Part shown: in pieces, positions 1-9,141 of the stretch
Layout: each line of letters opens with the position of its first letter
How positions within the stretch are numbered: the stretch's first letter is position 1
NCBI GenBank assembly: GCA_000153385.1
Contig: CH672374.1
Coordinates: 569,016 to 633,015, forward strand
Origin: Flavobacteria bacterium BBFL7
GTDB lineage: Bacteria; Bacteroidota; Bacteroidia; Flavobacteriales; Flavobacteriaceae
DNA length: 64,000 bases
Direction of reading: 5' to 3'
The notes under the pieces: generated by a model
Told to the model about the DNA's origin: nothing
The model's database searches: none
Seen by the model: only the letters and a program-made list of their open reading frames with translations
Program-made: the position numbers and the translations under genes

Positions 1-1
1 A

Positions 2-472
2 ATGGTTGCGTTTTTTACTTTTATTGCCAGACGCAGTCTAGGTGATAAGTGCGCTGGTATTAAGGTAAATCGATTTAGCTATTTTACAAAACGTACTACT
101 GTAGGGAAGAATCTTCATTTTAATGGATTTAGAGTATATGGAGAAGGGAAATGCCATATAGGCTCTAATTTTCATTCTGGTTTTGGTTGTTCAGTTTTAA
201 CAAGTAACCATAATTTTAATGGTACTGCAATACCTTATGATAATACACATGTTATTAAAGATGTAATGATCGAAGATAACGTTTGGTTTGGTATTAACGT
301 AATTGTATGTCCTGGTGTTACTATAGGAGAAGGTTCTATTATTCAAGCAGGAAGTGTAGTTGTAAAAAGCATTCCACCATTAAGTATTGCTGGCGGTGCA
401 CCTGCAAATGTTTTTTCTCAAAGAGATGAAGAACATTATTTTAGATTAAAAGAACAAGCTAAGTTCAACTAG
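2..472 (+). CDS. Hexapeptide-repeat acyltransferase (LbH family), possibly 5'-incomplete
   Basis: The protein looks like a left-handed beta-helix (hexapeptide) acetyl/acyltransferase of the kind that decorates sugars in capsule or O-antigen clusters. Visible support is the run of I/V-G-x-x hexads, such as VTIGEGSIIQAGSVVVKSIP, followed by the usual closing motif GGAPANVF. The first ATG is at base 2 of the window, so no ribosome binding site can be seen and the true start may lie outside; the family commonly has extra N-terminal residues. It ends 5 bp before the next polysaccharide gene, consistent with one operon. The sugar and acyl substrates cannot be told from sequence. Family assignment is good, role is inferred from context. 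Confidence 0.82.
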   Translation: MVAFFTFIARRSLGDKCAGIKVNRFSYFTKRTTVGKNLHFNGFRVYGEGKCHIGSNFHSGFGCSVLTSNHNFNGTAIPYDNTHVIKDVMIEDNVWFGINVIVCPGVTIGEGSIIQAGSVVVKSIPPLSIAGGAPANVFSQRDEEHYFRLKEQAKFN

Positions 473-477
473 CCACT

Positions 478-1674
478 ATGTTTGAAATTGATATTGCACA
501 ATTCTCATTATTATTAGCTGCGTTCTGCATTTGGCTACTTGTAGTTATTAATAATGGATTTAGGTCCTTGTATACTTTGTACTATTTTTTAAATCTCACT
601 ATTTTCTTAGGACCTGTTTTATATTATAAAATAGGCTTTATTGCTTATTATACAGTGGTTTCTAATGATTCGATGTCTGAGTATATGTACATAGGGATAA
701 CCATTGCGGTACTTAATATAATATTTGTCAAGACACTAGGTAAGTCGAGTGCGTCGCTGTTTTCAAAAGCTATACAGGAATTAGGAAGAGTTTTTAAGCC
801 CAATAGGCTTATTAATAATTACTTTCTAGCTGTTGTTGTAGTTTGTCTAGCTTACATCGTTATTTACTTTAAATCCTTACCACTATATAAATTAGTTTTA
901 ACAGGTGAAATAGGGGAAAGGTTGGACTTAACAGGTTCAATACCGCTTTACATTACGGTCTCCTCAATTTTCATGATTGTAGTGCCTTCTGCTTTCTTTT
1001 ACTTTAAAGAAACTAGCACAAATAAAGTTGTTATTTTTCTATTATTTGTTTTTTCTTTAATCGCACTAACCGCTGGAGGAAATAAAGGAATTGTGTCATT
1101 TTTTATTTTGTTTTATCTATTAATTTACGTAAAGAAATTAGGGGTTTTAAAACCATTACTAGGAGGAATTGCTGTTATATTTATTTATGCAGTTTCTAAA
1201 GGAAGAACTACCTTAGATACAGAGTCTATTAACTATCTCATAGAGTCTCCATTTAGAAGGTTATTTGCGACACAAGGAGTCGGTTTTATAGGTCGTATTA
1301 AAATGGTAACTGAAAATAAATTTAATTTACAGTCAGACTATAATATAAAACAGCAATTGTATTCTGAAATGTATAATATGCCGCTAGGTACTGGTTCAGG
1401 TCCTACGCACTTCTTAGGTGATATTTATGTAGGTTATGGAACATTAATGATGTGGCTGGCTTACGTTATATTTTTATTAGTTTTAATTCCACTAATCTAT
1501 TCGGCAGACAAGTTTTTGTTAAGAAGAAAGCATTCCTTTATTCTTTGGAATATATTTATATTCATATTCCTATTTAACATGTCTGATATAAGTATTGCAA
1601 ATATGTTAAGGTCCTCAATTATAATTACTAATCTTTTTATAGTTTACAAATTGTCAAAAGTAAAACTTAATTAA
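478..1674 (+). CDS. Multi-pass membrane protein, Wzy-like oligosaccharide repeat unit polymerase
   Basis: This 398-residue protein is made almost entirely of hydrophobic segments (about ten predicted transmembrane helices) with a larger loop near residues 235-315. That layout, and its place between an acyltransferase and a glycosyltransferase, fits an O-antigen/capsule repeat-unit polymerase (Wzy/EpsG class) acting in the inner membrane on undecaprenyl-linked oligosaccharides. Wzy sequences are very divergent and no catalytic motif is diagnostic, so the call rests on topology and neighbourhood. It could instead be a flippase-like or other polysaccharide membrane protein, although 398 residues is short for a Wzx flippase. 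It starts 5 bp after the preceding stop. Confidence 0.6.
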   Translation: MFEIDIAQFSLLLAAFCIWLLVVINNGFRSLYTLYYFLNLTIFLGPVLYYKIGFIAYYTVVSNDSMSEYMYIGITIAVLNIIFVKTLGKSSASLFSKAIQELGRVFKPNRLINNYFLAVVVVCLAYIVIYFKSLPLYKLVLTGEIGERLDLTGSIPLYITVSSIFMIVVPSAFFYFKETSTNKVVIFLLFVFSLIALTAGGNKGIVSFFILFYLLIYVKKLGVLKPLLGGIAVIFIYAVSKGRTTLDTESINYLIESPFRRLFATQGVGFIGRIKMVTENKFNLQSDYNIKQQLYSEMYNMPLGTGSGPTHFLGDIYVGYGTLMMWLAYVIFLLVLIPLIYSADKFLLRRKHSFILWNIFIFIFLFNMSDISIANMLRSSIIITNLFIVYKLSKVKLN

Positions 1675-1678
1675 TCTT

Positions 1679-2431
1679 ATGACTAAAGTTTCAATTATAA
1701 CTCCAGTTTACAATGCATCTCGATTTCTAGAAGAAACAGCTGGTTGTGTTCTAGCACAAACACTTCAGGATTGGGAATGGATTCTTGTGGATGATCAATC
1801 TAAAGATAATTCTAGAGAGATTATGGAGAGGTTAGCAAAAAAAGATGATAGAATAAAGATCTTTTTTTTAGCAAAAAATCAAGGCTCAGGACCAGCACGT
1901 AATAAGGCAATTCAAGAAGCTCAAGGGAAATACATCGCTTTTTTAGATAGTGACGATTTCTGGTCACCAGATAAGTTGAAGAAGCACGTCGATTTTATGG
2001 TAGAACATAATGCCGTTTTCTCTCATACCTCATACGGTTTTACAAATGAGCAAGGAGAAGTCATAAGAGAGACTTACCATGTTAGCGATGTGCCTGTTAC
2101 TTATTCTATGTTACTTAAAAAGACTGAAATTAGCTGTTTGACAGCTATGTATGATCAAGAAAGAATAGGTAAATACTTTATGCCAGATCTAAGACGTAAA
2201 CAGGACTATGCTCTATGGTTAAGTATTTTAAAAGATGGTCATCATTCCATACCACTAGATGAAGAACTTGCTATGTACCGCCAAGTATCCGGATCTGCTA
2301 CAAATAATAAGTTCAAACTTATTATTAAACACCTCAAGTTTCTCATGGAAGTAGAAAAATTATCTTTTTTCAAATCCCTGTACTATTCATTTCATTGGGG
2401 AATTAATGGTTTGAAAAAATATTATTTCTAA
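1679..2431 (+). CDS. Family 2 glycosyltransferase
   Basis: A 250-residue GT-A fold glycosyltransferase that would add a sugar to the lipid-linked repeat unit on the cytoplasmic face of the membrane. The N-terminus VSIITPVYNASRFLEETAGC and the following VDDQSKDNS are the classic GT2 nucleotide-binding start. The DXD-type metal site is in FLDSDDFW near residue 93, and RRKQDYALWL near residue 168 is a typical acceptor-side motif. It lies 4 bp after the polymerase-like gene and 15 bp before the WecA-like gene, in the same operon. The donor and acceptor sugars cannot be deduced. Confidence 0.92.
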   Translation: MTKVSIITPVYNASRFLEETAGCVLAQTLQDWEWILVDDQSKDNSREIMERLAKKDDRIKIFFLAKNQGSGPARNKAIQEAQGKYIAFLDSDDFWSPDKLKKHVDFMVEHNAVFSHTSYGFTNEQGEVIRETYHVSDVPVTYSMLLKKTEISCLTAMYDQERIGKYFMPDLRRKQDYALWLSILKDGHHSIPLDEELAMYRQVSGSATNNKFKLIIKHLKFLMEVEKLSFFKSLYYSFHWGINGLKKYYF

Positions 2432-2446
2432 AGGTCCATATACTCC

Positions 2447-3418
2447 ATGCATATGTATAATTACTTAATAGTCTCATTATTATTAATAATATCTTCTTTA
2501 CTATATATTCCTATAGCAAAACGATTTAACATTGTTGATAAGCCTAATCATAGAAGCAGTCATACTAAGGTTACCATTAGAGGTGGTGGAATTATTTTTT
2601 TTATAGGAGCATTGTTTTTCTTCTTAACCACAGGGCTTCAATATCCCTTTTTTTTTGCTGGATTAACCATTCTAGCAGTTGTCAGTTTTATAGATGATTT
2701 AATTTCATTGTCAGCATTACTTAGGTTCTCTGCTCAAGTAATAGCTTGTTTATTATTGATTTATCAATCAGTTTATGAATATAATTTAATATTCCTTTTG
2801 TTTTTATTGATTGCCGCTATTGCTTTTGTAAATGCATATAATTTCATGGATGGAATTAATGGTATTACAGGTATTTATTCCATAGGTGTTTTGTCTAGTT
2901 TGATTTATATCGACCTTTATATCTATGATTTCATAGAAGAAGATTTATTAATATACACGCTTATTTCCGTAATTATTTTTGGATATTTTAATTTTAGAAA
3001 AAAAGCTATTTTTTTCGCAGGTGATATAGGTAGTGTAACACTTGCCTTTATTTTAGTTTTTGCGGCTTATCAACTATTAATTGCTACCGACTCTCCATAT
3101 GTTCTTTTGCTATTTATTGTCTATGGTACAGATAGTCTAATGACTATTTTAAAACGTTTTTATTTAAAAGAAAAGTTGTCAGAACCACATAGGCATCATA
3201 TCTATCAACAATTAACAGATGTAAAAAAAATTGGACATATAAAGATTTCAATTCTATATTTAGTTTTACAATTAATTGTTTCCAGTGTTGTTATCACTAC
3301 TTTTTCTTATGACCTATCTATACAATGGGTAATAACGATTCTCACTTTAATCATATTTGCAGGGATTTATATGACATTAAATAAAATGTTAATGAGGTTA
3401 ATTCAAAAAGAGGGATAA
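2447..3418 (+). CDS. Polyprenyl-phosphate sugar-1-phosphate transferase (MraY/WecA/TagO family)
   Basis: An integral membrane enzyme of the glycosyltransferase 4 family that starts repeat-unit synthesis by moving a HexNAc-1-phosphate from its UDP-sugar to undecaprenyl phosphate. Seen in sequence: the early PNHRSSHTKVTIRGGGI motif, the SFIDDLISL motif (DD catalytic pair), NAYNFMDGINGITG with the Asp of the second active-site loop, FAGDIGSVTLAF, and EPHRHHIYQQL near the C-terminus, all in the order known for WecA/TagO. About ten membrane helices are present over 323 residues, a normal length. A second ATG 6 bp downstream could also be the start. The exact sugar is unknown. Confidence 0.9.
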   Translation: MHMYNYLIVSLLLIISSLLYIPIAKRFNIVDKPNHRSSHTKVTIRGGGIIFFIGALFFFLTTGLQYPFFFAGLTILAVVSFIDDLISLSALLRFSAQVIACLLLIYQSVYEYNLIFLLFLLIAAIAFVNAYNFMDGINGITGIYSIGVLSSLIYIDLYIYDFIEEDLLIYTLISVIIFGYFNFRKKAIFFAGDIGSVTLAFILVFAAYQLLIATDSPYVLLLFIVYGTDSLMTILKRFYLKEKLSEPHRHHIYQQLTDVKKIGHIKISILYLVLQLIVSSVVITTFSYDLSIQWVITILTLIIFAGIYMTLNKMLMRLIQKEG

Positions 3419-3421
3419 AAA

Positions 3422-4552
3422 ATGTTTAAGCAAACAGATGCAGGTCTCTTTTTTTATCAAAATCGACAACATCTGCTTGACATCTTAATCGTTTCAAACT
3501 TTATGTTTGCAACGTATTTACATATTCCCAATTATATATTACTTCCTACCTTATTACTCTCTATATGGTGGTTATTCGATTTTAAGAAAAGTATTAAATC
3601 GTTATTAGGATTAGGAGTACTAACATTATTTTCGTGCATATCATTTTACTGTTTCCGTTTTGATTTAAGTCAACTCAATCGGATTGATGATTTTGTGCCT
3701 GTTAGTGCCTTATTCTTCTTAAGTATAAGCTTAGCGATCTCGCCTTTTATAAAAGGATCTACGATCAAGTTGTTTTGTTATTTTTTCTTTTTCGAAATAA
3801 TATTAGCGATTATATTATTTTTTTCTGGAAACAAGGATTTACAAGCCTTGTGGTTTAATTTAAAAAATCCAATTAGCTATAATTTTATTCTACCACTTGA
3901 AGGAATTAACGCGTTGAGTGATAGCTCGATTGTTTTCGGATTAAATTCTTTCCTTTTACTAATTTTATCTTTTCAATTTTTCAAAGAAAACAATTTTTTT
4001 AAAATTTTTCTTTTAGCTGGAACAATAGGAGTAGTATTGTCCGGTAGTAAATACATGATTTTCCTTCTCTTACCTTTTTATCTGTATCAATATTTAATTT
4101 GGAAAAAATATAGTATGACTATTGTAACATCTATAATAGTTTCTACTTTGTTATTATTTGGTTGTGGTTTAATTCTTTTAACTTCTATTTCCTACATAAA
4201 TGACCTTACATCGCAACGTTTAAAAATATTTTACAATTTTTATATTTTTATTAATGATCATTTATGGTTAGGAAATAACTCAAAAGATTATCGTTGGATT
4301 TCAGCCTCTGGAAAACAATATCACGCACACAATAGTATTATTCAATTATTGGCGACTCATGGATTAATCTATTCAGCTGTTTTAGCGGTAATTATATTTA
4401 GAAAAATAAATAAGTTTAATTTTTCAAGTATTTTCTTTTTTCTATTACTTTGCCTTTTCAATCATGTTATATTTTGGGGATTCTATCATGTAGATCTCAT
4501 TTTTGGATTTATTATTTTTTTAGATATTCCAAATAATAAATATAATTTATAA
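3422..4552 (+). CDS. O-antigen ligase/polymerase-like membrane protein
   Basis: A 376-residue polytopic protein with about ten hydrophobic helices and one larger loop around residues 280-310. That loop contains GNNSKDYRW followed by HAHNSIIQLLATHGLIYS, which matches the HNxxLxxLxxxGL signature of the Wzy_C/WaaL O-antigen ligase family. It would act on the periplasmic side, either joining lipid-linked polysaccharide to lipid A or polymerising repeat units. The two roles cannot be separated by sequence alone; since another Wzy-like gene lies at 478-1674, ligase is slightly preferred. It starts 3 bp after the WecA-like gene and is the last gene before a terminator. Confidence 0.7.
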   Translation: MFKQTDAGLFFYQNRQHLLDILIVSNFMFATYLHIPNYILLPTLLLSIWWLFDFKKSIKSLLGLGVLTLFSCISFYCFRFDLSQLNRIDDFVPVSALFFLSISLAISPFIKGSTIKLFCYFFFFEIILAIILFFSGNKDLQALWFNLKNPISYNFILPLEGINALSDSSIVFGLNSFLLLILSFQFFKENNFFKIFLLAGTIGVVLSGSKYMIFLLLPFYLYQYLIWKKYSMTIVTSIIVSTLLLFGCGLILLTSISYINDLTSQRLKIFYNFYIFINDHLWLGNNSKDYRWISASGKQYHAHNSIIQLLATHGLIYSAVLAVIIFRKINKFNFSSIFFFLLLCLFNHVIFWGFYHVDLIFGFIIFLDIPNNKYNL

Positions 4553-4571
4553 GCTAGTATGATAATATTTT

Positions 4572-4585
4572 CGCTTTCGCGAAAG
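4572..4585. repeat. CTTTCGCGAAAG palindrome, copy 1 (imperfect arm)
   Basis: The 14-base string CGCTTTCGCGAAAG sits 20 bp after the stop of the ligase-like gene. The 12-base core is perfect, but the right arm continues AG instead of CG, so this is the most degenerate copy of the family seen in this window. Confidence 0.85.
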
Positions 4586-4612
4586 AGTATAATCAACAAT
4601 CTATAGATTTAG

Positions 4613-4651
4613 AAAAGTCGTTAACACTTAACCAGTGCTATCGACTTTTTT
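4613..4651 (+). terminator. Rho-independent terminator after the polysaccharide operon
   Basis: AAAAGTCG and CGACTTTT form an 8-bp stem around a 21-base loop that itself can pair (ACAC.../GTG...), and the 3' arm runs into a T tract. It lies about 60 bp after the last gene. The remaining stretch up to 4850 holds copy 1 of the palindrome and the promoter of the next gene; nothing else was recognised there. Confidence 0.7.
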
Positions 4652-4821
4652 ATGGGTAACCATAACTATAGCATTTAACGAGACTTATCCATTCCTTTAG
4701 GTATCGGATAAGCCTGCTCATCACTTATAATCAACAGAAGGGATCATTCAGTTATCAAATAAAACTTAATAACTTAACCTACGCTTAATATAAATCCATT
4801 ATGAATTTGTAGTAATAACGA

Positions 4822-4829
4822 TATTTTTG
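4822..4829 (+). promoter_or_regulatory. Flavobacterial -7 box for the T9SS protein gene
   Basis: TATTTTTG matches the Bacteroidota -7 consensus TAnnTTTG, 21 bp before the ATG. No well-spaced TTG (-33) is present: the nearest, at 4807-4809, gives only a 12-bp spacer. Confidence 0.5.
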
Positions 4830-4850
4830 TAATTCTATAAAATCGTACAA

Positions 4851-7800
4851 ATGAAAAAAATATTACTATTTGGTTTACTGTTGGTTGGAAACTATTTAAT
4901 GGCTCAAACAGTAGTCTACACTCAAGACTTTGAGATAGAGAATTCAGGATATTCTACTTCAGCTACTGAAGGCTCATCATCATCGTTTATAGATATTTTT
5001 AATAGATCCCAACCTAATATAGGTGGTAATAGCACCTTTTTATTTGCTATAGAAGATACTAATGTCACACCAGCGACTATAAATCTTAGTAATATTGATG
5101 TCTCAAATCTATCGGATTTTACCTTTTCTATTGATTTATTAGCTCATCATTATCAGGATTGGGATTCTACAGATGAAGTTTTGATCACATATAGTTTAGA
5201 TGGTGGAGTTTTTCAAAATCTAATGTCAATACAACATGTGCCTAATGACGCTTCAAATGAGCCTGCAGCATTGGATACCAACTTTGATGGAGATGGTGAG
5301 TGTACTCCTACAACTTTATTACCGTCATTAACTACTGGTACGTCTAATGGTTGTGTTGTGCCAAATAACGACAATCAATTTAGAAATTTTAGTTCAGATA
5401 CTATTTTACTCAATGGAAATAGTTCGCTAACAATTTTATTTACAGTGAATGGATTAACGGCAACAGATGAAGGAGTTTATTTTGACAATATTAGCATACA
5501 AGGTAATCCTGCTGGTCCGTTAACAACTTCTATTCAATTTGATCCTAATTCGTTAACAGTAAATGAAGATGCTGGAACAGTTGATCTTACGGTTGCTATT
5601 TCTAATGAATCAGCTACAACCGCTACTACAGCAGATGTTGTACTAACCTCTGGTACGGCAAGTAATATAGGAAACTACATGACTCAGTCTCTTATTTTTC
5701 CAGCTGGTTCTTCAACCAGTCAAACGGTAACCGTTTCTGTAACTGATGATATGCTTGCAGAAATGGATGAGGATTTTGTGTTTGAATTACAAAATATACT
5801 AGGTGGAGATATGGCTGCTGCTGGATTAAACAGTCAGTTTACCTTAACTGTTTTGGAGGACGATGTAGCACCTATATCACTACCTTATACAGAATCATTT
5901 GATGATTGTGCCAATAATGCATGGGTAGCTTTTGATGAGGCTGGTGATGATGAATGGATTTGTGGTTCTGGTTCATATACAATGAATGGTTTTGGAGGTA
6001 CGGAAGACATCGATTGGTTGATTACTGAAGCACCTGTTTCATTTCCTGCGATGGCAAGTATCAATCAAATTGAAGTGACCACATCAGAACGTTTTGGAAA
6101 TGCTATAAATGAAAGCGGAGAGTTTTTATTAAGATATTCTACAGATTATGATGGTTCAGGAGATCCTACTACGGCGATATGGACAGATTTAACTTTTGAT
6201 CCTAATAATACTTCTTCTAATAACTCTTATTCCGCTTCTTCTAGTACTGTGGTAGATGCTTCTGTTATTCAAGGTGAAGCGTATATTGCCTTTCTATATG
6301 ATAATACAGGTTTAGGTGCAGAAGAATGGGTACTCGAAGAGATTGAAATTACTACATTACCTGCTAATACAAATCTGGCACCATCAGTAACTAATATTTC
6401 GAACAGTCCATTAGTACCAGCTTCTACTGAAACAGTAACTATCAATGCAGATGTTACAGATGCAGATGGTCTTGCTAGTGTGGTATTGGAATATGGGTTT
6501 GCTACAGGTGTTTATGATCAGCCTTCATTAACGATGACTTTAAGTAGTGGTGATACTTATACAGCTAGTATACCAGCGTCAGCTGATGGTACTACAGTGT
6601 ATTATCAGATAGTTGCTACAGATGCTAACGCGGCACCAGAAACCACAACGAGTACCGAACAATCTTATACGGTAACAGATCCGCAACCACAAGGATTGCA
6701 AGTGGATATGGTAGATACAAACTATCTTATCGATTTTGATAATACAGTAGTTAATGTCAACAATGGTGCGTTTGATGGTTCTGGTTTTGCTAAGGTGCCT
6801 GTTGCAGGACAGTTAGATGCTGATGCTTTTGCTATAACAGGTTTACAAGATGGAACTACCGCTTTTGGAGATGAGCAATCTGGCAATGATTTTGGTAAAG
6901 GAACTTCTGATGGTGGCGTGAGTAGCGGTGGAATTTATGCTTTTGAAATAGCTGCAGGTGATTTTGCACTAGGTGTGCAGCCTACAGGAAGTGATTTTAC
7001 TCCAGGAACTATCCATTTTCAATTTACAAACAATACCGGAGTAACGATTACAGATTTATCTGTAGCTTATGATTTTTATGTATTGGATAACGAAAATAGA
7101 GCAAATGATTTCAGGTTCTCCCATGGATCAGATGTCAACTCACTTACTGAAATAACTGATGTTGCTCTTACATCTATGTTAGGTCAAGATGTGATTGAAG
7201 AATGGAAACGTAATTTGATAGCTCTGGATTTGACAGGTTTAAATATAGCTAGCGGTGCGACTTATGTTCTAGCATGGTCCTCTGCAGATAGTGGAAGTAA
7301 TTCTTCTGATGAAATAGCTTTAGATAATATACAGATTTTGGCTAATCCTAGCTCAGAAACTATTGTAGCCGAAGGTATTTATGAATCGATGACTTTGTTG
7401 AGTTCAGTATCTTTAATAGATGAAACTGAATTGAATAGTCATTTAAAGTTAGTTTCAGGAAATCTAATAACTAATGATCAGCTGACTTTTAATTCCATTG
7501 ATGGTAAAAGCGCGGTTATAGAAGAGGTGATTTCTGGTTCTATAACAGGTGATGTAACCGTTGAACAGTTTTACCCAGCAAAACGTGCGTTTAGGTTTGT
7601 AAGTTCACCAGTAGATATGACGGGAACAATTTTTGATAATTGGCAGCAAGGTGGATTGAATCCTGGCGATGCAGGATATCAAGCAGGAATAGGAACACAA
7701 ATTACGGGTGGAACATCTGGTGGTTTTGATGTTTCCGGTTCTAATAATCCATCTGCATTTGCTTTTAGCAATGATGGAATGCAAGCTTGGCAAGCTCCAG

Positions 7801-9008
7801 TTGCTACCGATGATATGAATGCTTCTTTAAGCGCAGGAACACCTTACCGATTATTCATTAGAGGTGATCGTTCTATAGATTTAACAATCAGCGATATGCC
7901 TAATGATACTAAACTAACCACCACAGGTCAATTAAAGCTTAATGATGCCATTCAAACTTTTGATGCTAGTTTGTCGACGGGTGATTTTGTGTTTGTCGGT
8001 AATCCTTATCAAGCAAAGGTGGATGTAGGAGCCATGATTTTTAATAATATGACCAGTACTCAAGAAGACATGAATCCTAACTTTATGTATGTGTGGAATC
8101 CACAAGCTGGTGAAAGAGGAGCCTATCGAGCTTATGATTTCTCAACTGATTCAAGTACACCTACAGATACAGAAGTTAATGGTGAGTTACAACCTGGTCA
8201 ATCTATGTTTTTACAAGTATTAGATGATGCAGATTCAGATGTACCTAGTGTAACTTTTAAAGAAAGCTACAAAGTATCTGGTTCTAACTTGACATCTACA
8301 TTTAGTCAACCTCAAGGGTTTTTAACTTTAGATGTATATAATTCTAACTCTACTGCATTAGATGGCTTTAAATTGAATTTTGATTTGAATGGGATAGATG
8401 GGTTAGATTCGTTTGACCTTTTAAAGATTGAAAATTTAGATGAGAATATTTCTATTGTTAGTAATCCTAACAGGTTAGCCATAGAGAGTCGTTCTAATCC
8501 TAGTGATGGAAATATAATCCCTTTAGAAATCAAGCGATTTAACGATGGGAACTATGAGTTCAAAACAAGATTATCTGGTGTAAATATTTTAAATACCTAT
8601 TTGTTTGATGCTTATACTAATCAGTATCATCTTATAGCTGCTGACGTATTGACTACAATGTCATTTAATTTTGATACCACAGTTCCTTCCACAGTTGCAT
8701 TAGATAGATTTTCTATTCACTTCTCAAATGTTACTTTAAGTGAGTTAGATGTGGTTAGAACTGATTCTATTTCATTGTATCCAAATCCGGTAATAGATGG
8801 ATCATTACAAATTACTGGTTTGAGTAACGATGCTGAGTCCATAGTAGAAATACACAATTTATCGGGACAATTGTTAGTTCGTCGATATTTTGATATGTCC
8901 AATGGGCAAGTCATCTTGACTAATTTGGATAGTTTAAATATGGGTGTATATTTGTTAACCATTCAGCAAGGAGATAAAAGCCACGTTGAAAAAATTGTTA
9001 TTAAATAA
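4851..9008 (+). CDS. Large secreted multidomain protein with T9SS type A sorting domain
   Basis: A 1385-residue exported protein. Residues 1-19 are a Sec signal peptide ending LMAQ. A beta-sandwich module follows. A Calx-beta domain lies at about 225-335 (start TTSIQFDPNSLTVNEDAGTV, ending FTLTVLEDD). A choice-of-anchor/jelly-roll-like module starting PYTESFDDC lies at about 345-500, then an Ig-like module at about 510-610 (TINADVTDADGLASVVLEYG) and further beta-rich modules. The last 80 residues begin SLYPNPV and end VEKIVIK, the type IX sorting domain that directs export across the outer membrane and surface attachment. No catalytic motif is visible, so an adhesin or structural role is inferred. 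It has its own promoter and terminator and sits between two blocks of polysaccharide genes. Confidence 0.88.
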   Translation: MKKILLFGLLLVGNYLMAQTVVYTQDFEIENSGYSTSATEGSSSSFIDIFNRSQPNIGGNSTFLFAIEDTNVTPATINLSNIDVSNLSDFTFSIDLLAHHYQDWDSTDEVLITYSLDGGVFQNLMSIQHVPNDASNEPAALDTNFDGDGECTPTTLLPSLTTGTSNGCVVPNNDNQFRNFSSDTILLNGNSSLTILFTVNGLTATDEGVYFDNISIQGNPAGPLTTSIQFDPNSLTVNEDAGTVDLTVAISNESATTATTADVVLTSGTASNIGNYMTQSLIFPAGSSTSQTVTVSVTDDMLAEMDEDFVFELQNILGGDMAAAGLNSQFTLTVLEDDVAPISLPYTESFDDCANNAWVAFDEAGDDEWICGSGSYTMNGFGGTEDIDWLITEAPVSFPAMASINQIEVTTSERFGNAINESGEFLLRYSTDYDGSGDPTTAIWTDLTFDPNNTSSNNSYSASSSTVVDASVIQGEAYIAFLYDNTGLGAEEWVLEEIEITTLPANTNLAPSVTNISNSPLVPASTETVTINADVTDADGLASVVLEYGFATGVYDQPSLTMTLSSGDTYTASIPASADGTTVYYQIVATDANAAPETTTSTEQSYTVTDPQPQGLQVDMVDTNYLIDFDNTVVNVNNGAFDGSGFAKVPVAGQLDADAFAITGLQDGTTAFGDEQSGNDFGKGTSDGGVSSGGIYAFEIAAGDFALGVQPTGSDFTPGTIHFQFTNNTGVTITDLSVAYDFYVLDNENRANDFRFSHGSDVNSLTEITDVALTSMLGQDVIEEWKRNLIALDLTGLNIASGATYVLAWSSADSGSNSSDEIALDNIQILANPSSETIVAEGIYESMTLLSSVSLIDETELNSHLKLVSGNLITNDQLTFNSIDGKSAVIEEVISGSITGDVTVEQFYPAKRAFRFVSSPVDMTGTIFDNWQQGGLNPGDAGYQAGIGTQITGGTSGGFDVSGSNNPSAFAFSNDGMQAWQAPVATDDMNASLSAGTPYRLFIRGDRSIDLTISDMPNDTKLTTTGQLKLNDAIQTFDASLSTGDFVFVGNPYQAKVDVGAMIFNNMTSTQEDMNPNFMYVWNPQAGERGAYRAYDFSTDSSTPTDTEVNGELQPGQSMFLQVLDDADSDVPSVTFKESYKVSGSNLTSTFSQPQGFLTLDVYNSNSTALDGFKLNFDLNGIDGLDSFDLLKIENLDENISIVSNPNRLAIESRSNPSDGNIIPLEIKRFNDGNYEFKTRLSGVNILNTYLFDAYTNQYHLIAADVLTTMSFNFDTTVPSTVALDRFSIHFSNVTLSELDVVRTDSISLYPNPVIDGSLQITGLSNDAESIVEIHNLSGQLLVRRYFDMSNGQVILTNLDSLNMGVYLLTIQQGDKSHVEKIVIK

Positions 9009-9090
9009 AATAAAGCTTATTTAATCTGGTATTTACATAATAAAAATATTTTAGATTAAAGTAAGGTTTGATTTTCATATATAAGAATTA

Positions 9091-9119
9091 AAAAGGGTAA
9101 TGGTTTCATTACCCTTTTT
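9091..9119 (+). terminator. Terminator of the T9SS protein gene, overlapping a candidate start of the next gene
   Basis: AAAAAGGGTAATG and CATTACCCTTTTT form a 13-bp perfect stem with a 3-base loop, ending in a T run. It is 82 bp after the T9SS stop codon. An in-frame ATG at 9100 lies inside this stem, which argues that it is not the start used by the downstream gene. Confidence 0.85.
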
Positions 9120-9141
9120 TAAACCAATAAATATACCTAAA

